NCBI GenBank assembly: GCA_937874695.1
Contig: CALNAJ010000027.1
Span: 186,001 to 250,000, forward strand
Length of the DNA stretch: 64,000 nucleotides
Reading direction: 5' to 3'
DNA from: an uncultured Lactobacillus sp.
Lineage (GTDB): Bacteria > Bacillota > Bacilli > Lactobacillales > Lactobacillaceae
The position numbers and the translations under genes are program-made. Below are positions 31,036-40,098 of this stretch, one piece after another. Under the pieces are notes generated by a model. The model saw nothing but the letters and a program-made list of their open reading frames with translations, was not told the DNA's origin and ran no database searches. Every line of letters begins with the position of its first letter. Position 1 is the stretch's first letter.

Positions 31036-32178
31036 ATGGATACAAAAACAAAGTTACATGTAGGTCTATTATTCGGTGGTAATTCTTCGGAACATGACGT
31101 TTCAAAGCGTTCAGCCCACAACATCTATGACGCAATGGACAAGTCACGTTACAACGTTAGTTTATTCTTACTGACGCGTGACGGCTTCGTGTTAAGCGAT
31201 GCCGCTTCTCGGCGTGTCTTTGATGGTGAAGATGAAGCAACGGTTGCTGCTGAAGAACAAGCCCAAGTAGACGCTACGAACCCATTGGCACCCATTTGGA
31301 ATTTATCTCAAGCAAAGGATATTGATGTTTTCTTCCCAATTATTCATGGTAACTTGGGTGAAGACGGTACGATCCAAGGGCTTTTCCGCTTACTGAAAAA
31401 GCCTTTCGTGGGGAGTGGCGTCTTGGCATCAGCGACGGCCTTTGATAAGGATATGACGAAGCAGGTCCTGACGACCCACGGCATTCGGAACACGAAGTAC
31501 GTGGTCATCACACCTGAAAACCGCGATGAGTATGATTACGCCACGGTTTCAGAAAAGTTGGGGACGAACGTCTTCATCAAGCCTGCCAACCAAGGCTCCT
31601 CAGTCGGTATTCATAAAGCCGGAAACGAAGAAGAATTTAACGCAGGTGTCGCTGATGCCTTCCGTTATGACTTCAAGGTGATGGTAGAAGAAACGATTGC
31701 GGGTCCCGAGGAAGTCGAAATTTCCATTTTGGGTAACGAACATCCCCAAGCATCCAAGTTGGGTGCTATCCGGGTGCCAGAATCCGATGTGTTCTACGAC
31801 TACAACAACAAGTTCGTTGACGCCAGTGGCGTGACCTTTGAAGTGCCAGTTGAATTACCAGCTGAACTCACGACGGAAATCACGACGATGGGTCTGCGGA
31901 CGTACGCTGCCTTGGGCTTAAAAGGAATGGCGCGGATCGACTACTTGGTTTCCAAGGATGGTGTGCCTTACGTTGGTGAGGTCAACACCTTACCTGGGTT
32001 CACCAACATCAGCTTGTACCCACAACTGTGGCAAGCGTCCGGTATCAGTTATGCGGACTTAATTGACCGCTTGATCGAACTGGCCTTAGAAGAATTTAAG
32101 TATCAAGATGAATTGGCTTACGATTTCATTCCGTTAGATAATAATTCGGCGGCATCAACTTACAAGCCGAAAAAGTAG
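31036..32178 (+). CDS. ddl: D-alanine–D-alanine (D-lactate type) ligase
   Basis: ATP-grasp ligase of 380 residues making the terminal dipeptide or depsipeptide of the wall precursor. The N-terminal GGNSSEHDVS, the ATP-binding KPANQGSSVG and the C-terminal GEVNTLPGFT (catalytic Arg/Asn region) are intact. In the omega loop the sequence is YDYNNKFVD: Phe260 stands where D-Ala-D-Ala enzymes have Tyr (Tyr216 of E. coli DdlB). In Leuconostoc and lactobacilli this Phe gives D-Ala-D-Lac activity and vancomycin resistance. I chose the ATG at 31036, ten bases after GGATG; the ATG at 31024 would add four residues. TATACT at 30990–30995 is the likely -10. Confidence 0.95.
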   Translation: MDTKTKLHVGLLFGGNSSEHDVSKRSAHNIYDAMDKSRYNVSLFLLTRDGFVLSDAASRRVFDGEDEATVAAEEQAQVDATNPLAPIWNLSQAKDIDVFFPIIHGNLGEDGTIQGLFRLLKKPFVGSGVLASATAFDKDMTKQVLTTHGIRNTKYVVITPENRDEYDYATVSEKLGTNVFIKPANQGSSVGIHKAGNEEEFNAGVADAFRYDFKVMVEETIAGPEEVEISILGNEHPQASKLGAIRVPESDVFYDYNNKFVDASGVTFEVPVELPAELTTEITTMGLRTYAALGLKGMARIDYLVSKDGVPYVGEVNTLPGFTNISLYPQLWQASGISYADLIDRLIELALEEFKYQDELAYDFIPLDNNSAASTYKPKK

Positions 32179-32189
32179 ATTTTACTGAT

Positions 32190-32228
32190 GACCGGTATGG
32201 AGCGGAGACGTTTCATGCCGGTTTTTTT
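32190..32228 (+). terminator. Intrinsic terminator of ddl
   Basis: ACCGGTATG and CATGCCGGT pair with one G·T, followed by seven T. Confidence 0.85.
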
Positions 32229-32263
32229 GTTGGCTCATGACTGTGTAAGGGGAGGCCGTTGTT

Positions 32264-33883
32264 TTGCGAGGATTTGGACGCCGTCTGGTGAGAAGCTGGC
32301 GTGTGGGAATATTGACGCCAGGGATGTTGCTCGGCTGGGAAATGGTAGCCGGATTGTTCGCACTGGTGCGCTGGTGTGGTCAGCGGCCGGGATGGTCGGT
32401 GAGCCTGGTACTGGCCGCCGTGGCCTTGGCAGTTGCAATTGCCGGTCAGTTCACACAGGTGGCACGGCTGTTCACGGGGACGTCGCTTCCTGATTGGCAC
32501 AGGAGCTGGCGGTTAGCTTGGCGATACAAGTGGCAATGGTTGCTGGTCGAGCTCTGTGTGGCCGTCTTGGCATTACCGCTGGGGTCGTGGGGCCTGAGTA
32601 GTCGGATTCTGGTTCGGCTACCGTTGGCGGCAAGTTGGGTCAACTTTGTCTCACTTCACCGGCGGCCAGTGGTGATAGTGGCCGCCGTTATTTACCTACT
32701 CCTAGCTGGCTACCTGCTGTTGCGGGGGCCACGACATTTTCGTCGTCTGACACCGCAACTGAAGCGACCGGGAACGGTGAGACAAATGGCTGGAGGACTC
32801 CTGATCTGTGGCCTGTTGACGTTTGGCTGGTGGGTAATCGGTGAGGGTTTGGTTCGACTCAATGTAGTTGTCGGTAGTAACGCTTCGACGCAGCTGGCAA
32901 GGTTGTTACTGGCGGCCTCGTTGGCTGGGGTCCTCCTACTTTTTGTCGTGACCAGTATCTTAGGGGTACTTACGGTTGTGTGGAGTTGGTGTGGCCAACT
33001 TGATTTACCGTTAGTGTCTACCTCTGAGCAGGTCCGGCAGCGTTGGTGGCCCATCATCGGTGGTGTGGTTTGTCTGGGTTTAGCCGGGGCCATCGTTCAG
33101 CAGACGATGACCCAACGACCACAGTTTGCGACTACGGCCCTGATTAGCCATCGTGGTGTCGATCACGCGTGGGGGGTTCAGAATACAATCACAGCTTTGC
33201 GACACGTAAGCCGGGAGCATCCGACCTATGTGGAGATGGATCTCCATGAGACTAAGGACCACCAGTGGGTCGTGCTTCATGATGAAAATTTACAGGCTCT
33301 CGCAGCGCAAAACGTTACGCCTCATCAGTTGACGCTCCGCCAGCTAGAACGGCTGACAGTCCACGAGAACGGCCAATCTACATCATTAGCAGGGTGGCCT
33401 GCCTATCTACGAGTCGCAGAACGTCTTCATCAACCGCTGATGGTCGAGCTCAAGACAACACCGAAGGATTCAGCGGGGATGGCCAAGCGGTTTGCACGTC
33501 AGTATGGCCGGCGATTAGCGCGGAATCATGACGTTGTCCACTCCCTGGATTATCGCGTCGTGGCACAGCTGCGACAGCAGGCACCCTATTTGGAGGTTGG
33601 CTATATTCTGCCCTTCAATTGGGTGGCGCCTCAGTCAGTGCCGGCGGATTTTTATTCTTTCCAGCAAATTTCGGCTAGCCAACAATTTATTGTGGCTGCT
33701 CATCAAATGGGCGTGCCGGCCTATATTTGGACGCCAGATTCGCGGGCAAAGATGACGCGGATGTGGGCACTAGGGGCGGACGGCCAGATTACGAATGAAT
33801 TGCGGCGATTGCGGGCGGTCACGCAACAGTCACCGCAGCGTCAAGGCTGGGCGGTGCTGCAGAATTTTATTTATAGCTATTAA
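32264..33883 (+). CDS. Membrane glycerophosphodiester phosphodiesterase
   Basis: A 539-residue two-part protein. The N-terminal half (about residues 15–280) contains some seven or eight hydrophobic segments, matching the membrane domain fused to phosphodiesterases in Firmicutes. The C-terminal GDPD domain starts near residue 290 with SHRGVDHAWGVQNT, then EMDLHETKD and VVLHDENL, the metal-binding and catalytic residues, and ends with an IWTPD-type strand. It probably cleaves glycerophosphodiesters or lipoteichoic-acid-related polyols at the cell surface. TTG start at 32264 with AAGGGGAGG eight bases upstream. Monocistronic. Confidence 0.88.
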   Translation: MRGFGRRLVRSWRVGILTPGMLLGWEMVAGLFALVRWCGQRPGWSVSLVLAAVALAVAIAGQFTQVARLFTGTSLPDWHRSWRLAWRYKWQWLLVELCVAVLALPLGSWGLSSRILVRLPLAASWVNFVSLHRRPVVIVAAVIYLLLAGYLLLRGPRHFRRLTPQLKRPGTVRQMAGGLLICGLLTFGWWVIGEGLVRLNVVVGSNASTQLARLLLAASLAGVLLLFVVTSILGVLTVVWSWCGQLDLPLVSTSEQVRQRWWPIIGGVVCLGLAGAIVQQTMTQRPQFATTALISHRGVDHAWGVQNTITALRHVSREHPTYVEMDLHETKDHQWVVLHDENLQALAAQNVTPHQLTLRQLERLTVHENGQSTSLAGWPAYLRVAERLHQPLMVELKTTPKDSAGMAKRFARQYGRRLARNHDVVHSLDYRVVAQLRQQAPYLEVGYILPFNWVAPQSVPADFYSFQQISASQQFIVAAHQMGVPAYIWTPDSRAKMTRMWALGADGQITNELRRLRAVTQQSPQRQGWAVLQNFIYSY

Positions 33884-34234
33884 CCAATCGTTAAAGAAGT
33901 AACTGCTTATTAAAAGTACGAATAATATCAATAATTAAGAGATTAATATACGACCGATTGTGGCCGTTTATTAATTCTTTTGTTTTTAAATGATAAAATG
34001 GTATAGACAGATTAAAGTTCCTTAATAAATTAGCATTATGCTTGTAATTCCCAATGAATCACTTATCATGGTAATTAAGATAAAGAGGCCGAGTCTGGCC
34101 AGTCATTACCAGGGGATGAATATTAACGCCTATTATGATTTATGGTCGGGGAACCGGCGTTGATGACGTTTGCGTAATGTTCGGATTTATCGGTTGACAG
34201 CTACCTAACGTTACGAATCGTAGGGAGAGATGAG
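33884..34234 (+). other. AT-rich gene-free stretch before the Rgg-like gene
   Basis: No gene is seen. A possible promoter is TTGTTT at 33980–33985 and TATAGA at 34002–34007 with a 16-base spacer, which would leave a leader of about 220 bases. Composition is clearly richer in A and T than in the flanking genes. Confidence 0.4.
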
Positions 34235-35092
34235 ATGCGTTTATTAGGGAATAAAGTTAAACAATACCGGAAACAGAAGAATTTGTCGCAACAGGAATTG
34301 GCCGAGGGAATCTGTACCCAAGCGACCGTTAGTTTGATGGAAAAGAAAGATAAGTTGCCTAGCATTAAGATCATTTTACAGATCTGCCGGCGATTGAATA
34401 TTTCATTAAACGATGTTTTGTCGGGGCTTGGCAGTGGATTAGATGAACAATTCAGTGGTATTTCGCAAGCTGTTCGGCGTGAAGATTATTCGCTGGCAGC
34501 CGAGATGCTGGCCAAAATGAATATGACCAACGTTCAGAACAGCTTTGATCGCGAACGGTATCATTATTATCGCGGATTCATCGAAATGGGTGCTCGGCAA
34601 CGACCGGATGAAGCTATTTTTCATTTTAATTTATTATTACATCGGTCTCACCGGATGCCATGGGATCTTTACGCCATTGTGGGCAACGTCGGTATGGCGG
34701 ATGCGTACATGGCGCGGCAGGAGTTGGACAAGACCCGTTACTATCTGAATGCGGCTAGTAACTATCTGGACGATTTCGAATGGCACGATGAGGAGAACTT
34801 CCAGCGAATGATCTGGGCGCGCTACCGGATTGCCAAGATGTACCTCGATTTGGACCAACCTCAGATGGTGATCGAAAACGTTGAGGCGGCACTACGCGCA
34901 GTCAAGCATCAAACGTCGCTATACTTAATCGATGTCTTGTACGAACTGAAGGGGCAGGCAGAACAAGCCTTACTGGCAACTGCCGCAGCTAAGCGCAGTC
35001 TGGTGATTGCGCGGACTCTCGCTTTAGTGACACATAACGTGGCTTTGCAGGAACGACTAACGCCTCAGATTGGTGCCATGCTAACTGACTGA
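34235..35092 (+). CDS. Rgg/PlcR-like transcriptional regulator with TPR-type domain
   Basis: A 285-residue regulator. Residues 5–62 form an XRE-type helix-turn-helix (QYRKQKNLSQQELAEGI … LMEKK), and the rest is a helical repeat domain of the kind that binds short peptides in the Rgg/PlcR/RRNPP group. No small peptide gene with a clear signal for export is visible beside it, so quorum sensing is only a possibility. AGGGAGAGATGAG precedes the ATG. Monocistronic with its own terminator. Confidence 0.8.
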   Translation: MRLLGNKVKQYRKQKNLSQQELAEGICTQATVSLMEKKDKLPSIKIILQICRRLNISLNDVLSGLGSGLDEQFSGISQAVRREDYSLAAEMLAKMNMTNVQNSFDRERYHYYRGFIEMGARQRPDEAIFHFNLLLHRSHRMPWDLYAIVGNVGMADAYMARQELDKTRYYLNAASNYLDDFEWHDEENFQRMIWARYRIAKMYLDLDQPQMVIENVEAALRAVKHQTSLYLIDVLYELKGQAEQALLATAAAKRSLVIARTLALVTHNVALQERLTPQIGAMLTD

Positions 35093-35101
35093 ATCATTTG
35101 A

Positions 35102-35134
35102 AGCCGACAGGTCGTAGGGCCTGCCGGTTTTTTG
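35102..35134 (+). terminator. Terminator of the Rgg-like gene
   Basis: CCGACAGG and CCTGCCGG pair with one mismatch, then TTTTTT. Confidence 0.7.
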
Positions 35135-35150
35135 GCAGGCACCAGCAGCA

Positions 35151-35188
35151 AAAAAGTACCGCCACCCATAAGGATGACGGTACTTGGT
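35151..35188 (-). terminator. Terminator of uspA
   Basis: On the minus strand, AGTACCGTCATCC pairs with GGGTGGCGGTACT, allowing two mismatches, followed by TTTTTT. Confidence 0.8.
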
Positions 35189-35205
35189 TTTAAATAGTGT
35201 TGTAA

Positions 35206-35685
35206 TTATCTTTCAGACTTCGTGTTCTTAGCTGGCCGATTGTTCTGGTCAGTCCGAACCACAATAACGTCGCAGACAGCGGTCCGAGCAACGTATTCAG
35301 TTACGGAACCAATGAGTAACCGTTCCACCGCGTTTAACCCGGTTGCACCGATCATAATAAGGTCAGTGTCGTTGTCTCGTGGAACGTCACGGGCGATAAT
35401 GGTCTTTGGTGCACCGTACTCGATGGCGTAGTCGATGCTTTCTAATCCATCGGCTTTGGCATCGGCCACGTACTTGTCCAGTGTCTTCTTCGCCGTTTCC
35501 GTCACTTGTTCAACCATGCTGGTATCGAAGCTGGAAATATTTTGGAAAGCCCGCGTATCAACAACGTGAACGAGATGTAAATCAGCATCGTTACGCTTAG
35601 CAACAGCGACCGCTTTCTTGAAGGCTAATTCGGCCTCGTATGAACCGTCAACTGGAACTAAAATGTGCTTGTATTGTTGTAACAT
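35206..35685 (-). CDS. Universal stress protein, UspA family
   Basis: A 159-residue Usp-fold protein: HILVPVDGSYEAELAF at the N terminus and the ATP-binding pattern GATGLNAVERLLIGSVTEYV near residue 125 (G-2x-G-9x-G-S/T). The last 15 or so residues are hydrophilic. Family members bind ATP and help in stress survival. AGAGGTG precedes the ATG at 35685; the GTG at 35694 is less well placed. It lies downstream of a small membrane gene and the 6S-like RNA on the same strand. Confidence 0.92.
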   Translation of the reverse strand: MLQQYKHILVPVDGSYEAELAFKKAVAVAKRNDADLHLVHVVDTRAFQNISSFDTSMVEQVTETAKKTLDKYVADAKADGLESIDYAIEYGAPKTIIARDVPRDNDTDLIMIGATGLNAVERLLIGSVTEYVARTAVCDVIVVRTDQNNRPAKNTKSER

Positions 35686-35781
35686 ATTGTTCACCTCTCA
35701 TTACTTTATACTCTTATCATACGTTATTTAACGCCAAATAAAAAGCAATATGGTGAAAAAAGGTGGAAAACTTGGAAACGG

Positions 35782-36069
35782 TTACCGCTTTGGAAACCAA
35801 TGCAAAAGCATCAATTGGAAAGTCATAATTGCGATAACCCCGGCTAGTAAAGTTAGTGAAATAAAGATGGTATTATTCATGATGGTAGCAATGGCTGCCA
35901 GTACCCCGATCACCATGAGAATCGATCCGCAGATGACGAGGACGCGGCTTAGATTGGGGAATTCCTCTGGATGAAAGACCAGGAAGGGCCGTTGGCGGTG
36001 GCTAAAAGCAAAGTAGCCGATACCGAACGAAAGTAGGGTGTAGCAAATCATGAGAATCGTGATGACCAT
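35782..36069 (-). CDS. Small three-helix membrane protein (95 aa)
   Basis: An AAGGAGG site ahead of the ATG at 36069 fixes the start; the frame itself is open to 36162. Three membrane helices are likely (residues 3–23, 42–62, 68–88). It resembles DUF3784-type proteins in size and layout, but I cannot confirm a family. It lies 96 bases upstream of uspA. Confidence 0.65.
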   Translation of the reverse strand: MVITILMICYTLLSFGIGYFAFSHRQRPFLVFHPEEFPNLSRVLVICGSILMVIGVLAAIATIMNNTIFISLTLLAGVIAIMTFQLMLLHWFPKR

Positions 36070-36199
36070 GAGGGGCCTCCTTGAGTTTTTTTGAAAATTT
36101 ATTTTTAAAATATTGTGGGTTGAGTTGTCGTAACGATTCACCTCTGAAAAGAACCAGTGCAACCGTCAATCTATTTAGAATAGCACACTGACGCCAAAA

Positions 36200-36227
36200 G
36201 AAAAGGGCCATTCAATGGAATGGCCCT
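36200..36227 (-). terminator. Terminator of the 6S-like RNA
   Basis: On the minus strand, AGGGCCATTC pairs with GAATGGCCCT around a CATT loop, followed by TTTTCTTTT. Confidence 0.85.
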
Positions 36228-36434
36228 CAAAGCACGAATGCTTTTGATGATCTAAGTGGTGCCGTTAATTGTCTAGTCATGTTGACCCGCGATGACAAAT
36301 GCAGGGGGGAGAGCGTGGCAGAGCGTCTGACTTCCAAGTGAAAAGGCATGTCATGTTCACTGCCCGTAGGCAATCCCGTTTTATAATTACTTGTTCGGCA
36401 ACTTGTAGTGAGACAACGCGTACACCTTAGAACC
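36202..36434 (-). ncRNA. ssrS: 6S-like regulatory RNA (Lacto-usp type)
   Basis: No gene fits this 230-base stretch, yet it has its own promoter and terminator on the minus strand. The predicted ends pair: GGTG…CGTTGTCT near the 5' end with AGACAATTAACG…CACC towards the 3' end, leaving a long, mostly double-stranded middle with a terminal arm. This is the rod-with-bubble layout of 6S RNA, which mimics an open promoter and binds sigma-70-type RNA polymerase. It lies just downstream of rarA and upstream of uspA. I recall a published Lactobacillales motif called Lacto-usp in this setting, thought to be 6S RNA; this is from memory. Confidence 0.7.
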
Positions 36435-36440
36435 AATTGT

Positions 36441-36469
36441 ATAGTAGCATATTTTTATAAAAAATTCAA
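36441..36469 (-). promoter_or_regulatory. Promoter of the 6S-like RNA
   Basis: On the minus strand: -35 TTGAAT (36464–36469), 17-base spacer, -10 TACTAT (36441–36446) preceded by TGC. Transcription would start near 36433. Confidence 0.7.
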
Positions 36470-36473
36470 TTCG

Positions 36474-37748
36474 TTACGTTCGATTGGCCCGGCGCAGGCG
36501 GTCGTATTGTTCGGCCAATTGGCTTTCAAAACGACCGTTTGTCTTGGGATGGTAGTACTGCGCATCACGGAGCGTATCGGGTAAATACTGCTGTTTGACC
36601 CAGTCATTTGGAAAGTCGTGAGGAAATTGATAGGCGGTACCGTGGCCTAGTTTCTTGGCACCAGCATAGTGAGCGTCCTTTAACCGGTCGGGAACCGCCC
36701 CGTTGTGCCCGTTCATCACGTCCGCCAAGGCCTCGTCTATCGCGGTGATGCCGGAGTTGGACTTAGGCGATAGGCAGAGCTCGATGACGGCGTCGGCCAG
36801 CGGAATCCGCCCCTCGGGTAAGCCCAGCTGTTGGGCCGCGGTGACCGCTTGGACGGTCCGAGCAGCGGCTGGCAGATTGGCCATGCCGATGTCCTCATAG
36901 GCAATCACCATGAGGCGGCGACAGATCGAAGGCAGATCGCCCGCGGCTACCAATTGCCCCAGATAGTGCAGGGCGGCATCGGTATCGCTCCCCCGAATGG
37001 ATTTCTGAAAGGCCGAAATCACGTCGTAGTGGGCATCACCATTCTTGTCGCCAACCAGGGCTCTACGCTGGAAGCAGGTCTCAGCAACTTCAAGCGTAAT
37101 GTGAATACGGTCATCATCACCAGGTGGTGTCGACTGTGCGGCGAGTTCCAGGCCGTTCAGGGCACTTCGTAAGTCACCGTTGGTTGCACCCGCCATGAAG
37201 TGGAAGGCATCGTCATCAATGTCCAGGGGGAGCTCGCCCAGTCCCCGTTCCTTGTCAGTAATGGCGCGGCGTAAGGCCGTTTCAATGTCATCTAGGGACA
37301 GCGGGTGGACCTCAAAAATCTGGGTTCGACTCCGAATGGCCGGGTTGATATTGATGTAAGGATTCTCGGTGGTTGCGCCGATCAGAATGATGCGACCACT
37401 CTCCAAGTGGGGGAGCAGAAAGTCTTGCTTGGTCTTGTCCAACCGGTGAATTTCGTCCAGCAGGAGAATGACGGTGCCACTCATCTTGGCTTCAGCTGCC
37501 ACAACCTGGAGGTCCTTTTTGGAGTCGGTTGCCGCGTTTAACTTGCGGAAGGCGTATTTGGTCGATCCGGCAATCGCACTGGCGATGCTGGTCTTGCCGG
37601 TACCAGGTGGCCCGTAGAGAATCATGGATGATAGTAATTTTGCCGCAACCATCCGGGCGATGATCTTACCCGGGCCGACCAAGTCTTGTTGGCCGACCAC
37701 GTCTTCTAAACGCTGTGGTCGCATGCGGTAAGCAAGTGGTTGTGCCAA
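36474..37748 (-). CDS. rarA: Replication-associated recombination AAA+ ATPase RarA (MgsA)
   Basis: A 424-residue AAA+ protein acting at stalled replication forks. Walker A GPPGTGKTS (about residue 47–55) and Walker B LLLDEIHR (about 100) are clear, with sensor TENP; the C-terminal part carries the tetramerisation region (HYDVISAFQKSIRGSD … AYEDIG). The frame is open to 37892, but AAGGAG lies ten bases before a TTG at 37748, which yields the family N-terminus (MAQPLAYRMRP). So the start is a TTG. Confidence 0.94.
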   Translation of the reverse strand: MAQPLAYRMRPQRLEDVVGQQDLVGPGKIIARMVAAKLLSSMILYGPPGTGKTSIASAIAGSTKYAFRKLNAATDSKKDLQVVAAEAKMSGTVILLLDEIHRLDKTKQDFLLPHLESGRIILIGATTENPYININPAIRSRTQIFEVHPLSLDDIETALRRAITDKERGLGELPLDIDDDAFHFMAGATNGDLRSALNGLELAAQSTPPGDDDRIHITLEVAETCFQRRALVGDKNGDAHYDVISAFQKSIRGSDTDAALHYLGQLVAAGDLPSICRRLMVIAYEDIGMANLPAAARTVQAVTAAQQLGLPEGRIPLADAVIELCLSPKSNSGITAIDEALADVMNGHNGAVPDRLKDAHYAGAKKLGHGTAYQFPHDFPNDWVKQQYLPDTLRDAQYYHPKTNGRFESQLAEQYDRLRRANRT

Positions 37749-37767
37749 AAAAATGAAGCTCCTTTCG

Positions 37768-38220
37768 TTACTTGCCCAGGAGTTTATCCAACAGGGACTT
37801 CTTCTGAGTTTCCGTGTCTGTGTGGGCCTGGTTAGGATACTTCTTAGCCAGGGTGATGGGATTGTCATTGATAGCATGGTCGCTAGCAACAATCAAGCCG
37901 TAGTCATCGGCGGCCATTCCGTAGAAAATATCGTTACGAATCGTAAATTTTAGATTGTGTTGGGCAGCCAACTTCAGGTAAGGTGTAAGGTCGGCCTGCT
38001 CGATGTGACCATTTAAAATGATTTGATAATCAGGATGAGCCGTGATCTCAGTAATGAAGGCGTCCAGATTATTCCGGTCGTTGACCTCAGCGATGGTCAT
38101 GGCCAATGACACCCGTTCTCGGAAGGTGCCTAGGTAGCGGCGCTGCTCATCCGGATTGACTTTGGGTACCCCAAAGGTAGAATTTTGTAAATGCTTGTCC
38201 ATCTGACTCTGTTCAGCCAT
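37768..38220 (-). CDS. YueI family protein (DUF1694)
   Basis: A 150-residue soluble protein resembling the YueI/DUF1694 family; the FGVPKVNPDEQRRYLGTFRERV and IYGMAADDYGLIVASD-like stretches (in part) fit. Role unknown. It lies 19 bases upstream of rarA on the same strand, an order seen in other lactobacilli, so the two are probably cotranscribed. Confidence 0.78.
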   Translation of the reverse strand: MAEQSQMDKHLQNSTFGVPKVNPDEQRRYLGTFRERVSLAMTIAEVNDRNNLDAFITEITAHPDYQIILNGHIEQADLTPYLKLAAQHNLKFTIRNDIFYGMAADDYGLIVASDHAINDNPITLAKKYPNQAHTDTETQKKSLLDKLLGK

Positions 38221-38296
38221 GTCTAATCCCTCTTTTCAAGTTAGTGTTGTTAGTATACCATGGAATCAAAGTGACTTTCAGTGAGGGGGACTCATC

Positions 38297-38896
38297 ATGT
38301 ATCAAGACCAGGATTTTCACGTATTTGACGATCAGACGTTGCCGGGACGGTTGGGTAAAATTCAGATGTATATTGATCCTAAATTTACAGCGACTGTGGC
38401 CGATTTGGCGCCGGTCTTTGCTAAATTAAGTATGCCAATCTACGATCATATTTCGCAACACCGACGCCGGACAAAGAATCCACCGACCGATACCTGGGTG
38501 GCTTTTAGCACGTCCAAGCGGGGCTACAAGATGTTGCCACACATTGAGATCGGTTTTTGGGACGACCGGTTTTTCATTTGGCTGGCGGTGTTGCAAGAGG
38601 CCAAGGAGCGGCAGGCGTTGTTGAGTAGTCTGAAAGAAGAGCTGGTGTTGCAGTTACCGACTGGATTTGAATGCGGCGGTGATCATACCGATAAGAACGC
38701 GGGGGTGCCGTTGACACGGGAGGCCTATCAAGAGTTGATGGCTACGCAGACACAGCGTCACGCTGAATGGCAAGTGGGGCGGAACTATCTGCGGGGGGAT
38801 GCCTTCTTCACGTTAGCGCCAGCCGTACAGGCCCAGGTAATTCGTGATGATGTGACGGCGTTGTTGCCGGTCTATGACCAGCTAATTCGATTGTAA
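38297..38896 (+). CDS. DUF1054 family protein (YktB-like)
   Basis: A 199-residue protein of the DUF1054 family: FAKLSMPIYDHISQHRRRTKNPP, GYKMLPHIEIGFWDD-type and ECGGDHT stretches are characteristic. Cytoplasmic, no motif of known chemistry. GAGGGGGACTCATC precedes the ATG. Divergent from the yueI–rarA unit. Function unknown. Confidence 0.85.
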   Translation: MYQDQDFHVFDDQTLPGRLGKIQMYIDPKFTATVADLAPVFAKLSMPIYDHISQHRRRTKNPPTDTWVAFSTSKRGYKMLPHIEIGFWDDRFFIWLAVLQEAKERQALLSSLKEELVLQLPTGFECGGDHTDKNAGVPLTREAYQELMATQTQRHAEWQVGRNYLRGDAFFTLAPAVQAQVIRDDVTALLPVYDQLIRL

Positions 38897-38984
38897 TCGT
38901 TGTGGAAAACCGGTGGGATTGGTTGCATTCCCCACGGGGGACGGGTAATCTTGAACTTAGCTTGTTCAATTGGGGAGGATTTTT

Positions 38985-40031
38985 GTGATAAATATACTTA
39001 AAAAGTGGTGGCAGAGTCCACTGACGGCCTACTACGGGGCATTGATCTTACTGATCATCATTGCGTGGTGTGCTCGAGGTTTTCTGTCACTAGCGTTGTT
39101 CACCATCATTTTCATTTACTTAGGCAATGCGGCTATCGTGGGAATCGAACGGCACTTGCATCTGCATCATTTGCTAGCAACGTTACTGGTTTACCTGTTA
39201 TTTCTGGTAATCTTAGCCGCAGCATTCGGTCAGATTATTCCGCCGCTGGTGTCCGAGGCGTCCGGTCTGCCACACACCTTGAATTCATTGGTTCAGACGT
39301 ATCCACAATTGGAGTCGTCACTGACTAAGCTAGTCAAAAATCTGACGCAAAATGCGACGGTCATCAGTAATGGTAAGGCGATGTTATCCAGTGGGATGGT
39401 GAAGTTGTCACGCTTTAGCTCCGGCGTTGAAACGGTGATCCTGGCGTTCTTCTTCAGCTTTATCTTTAACCTGACCAAGGCACAGCTGCAACGGTTCGTG
39501 CACGCTTTTACCAAGAGCCGGTTCGCTGGACTCTTCGTGCCAATGGGAAATTTGGTTTTAAAGTTTGTCCACATCTTCGGGACGGTCATTGAGACGCAAT
39601 TGATTATCTGCACGATCAATACCATTCTGATGGTGCTGGGTCTCTGGCTGATTGGGATGCCAAGCTTGCTGATTCTAGGGATCATGGTCTTCTTCCTGGG
39701 CTTAATTCCGGTGGCTGGGGTCTTGATCTCAATGATTCCCCTGGTGATCATTGCTTTTGTCACGGGCGGTTTGATTCGCGTAGCCGAGGTGTTGGTGCTG
39801 GTCGTCGTAATTCACATGTTCGAATCGTATTTCTTACATCCACGGTTAATGGCCAATGCCACCAACCTGCCGATCTTCGTGACCTTCATTACATTAATTG
39901 TGAGTGAACAGATTTTCGGCGCTTGGGGACTGATTGTGGGGATGCCACTGGTGGCGTTCTTCCTGGACGTGTTCGATGTGCAGTTGAAGTCGAAACCGGA
40001 GACATTACCGACGACGTCTGATCAATCTTAA
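38985..40031 (+). CDS. AI-2E family (PerM/YdiK) membrane transporter
   Basis: A 348-residue protein with seven or eight membrane helices and the AI-2E family layout, including the conserved GIPS-like MPSLLILGIMVFFLGLIPVAG region (in part) and the VSEQIFGAWGLIVGMPL end. Members have been linked to AI-2 release or Na+/H+ antiport; the substrate here is not known. GTG start at 38985 with GGGGAGG eight bases upstream; the TTG at 38970 lies within that site. Confidence 0.88.
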   Translation: MINILKKWWQSPLTAYYGALILLIIIAWCARGFLSLALFTIIFIYLGNAAIVGIERHLHLHHLLATLLVYLLFLVILAAAFGQIIPPLVSEASGLPHTLNSLVQTYPQLESSLTKLVKNLTQNATVISNGKAMLSSGMVKLSRFSSGVETVILAFFFSFIFNLTKAQLQRFVHAFTKSRFAGLFVPMGNLVLKFVHIFGTVIETQLIICTINTILMVLGLWLIGMPSLLILGIMVFFLGLIPVAGVLISMIPLVIIAFVTGGLIRVAEVLVLVVVIHMFESYFLHPRLMANATNLPIFVTFITLIVSEQIFGAWGLIVGMPLVAFFLDVFDVQLKSKPETLPTTSDQS

Positions 40032-40044
40032 ATGTCATCGTAAA

Positions 40045-40091
40045 AAAATAGGCTTAGTCACCCAGGTAAGTAGGGGGACTAAGCCTATTTT
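40045..40091. terminator. Bidirectional terminator between convergent genes
   Basis: AAAATAGGCTTAGTC and GACTAAGCCTATTTT form a perfect 15-base stem with CCC/GGG inside; A and T tracts serve both directions. Confidence 0.85.
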
Positions 40092-40098
40092 GATGTCG

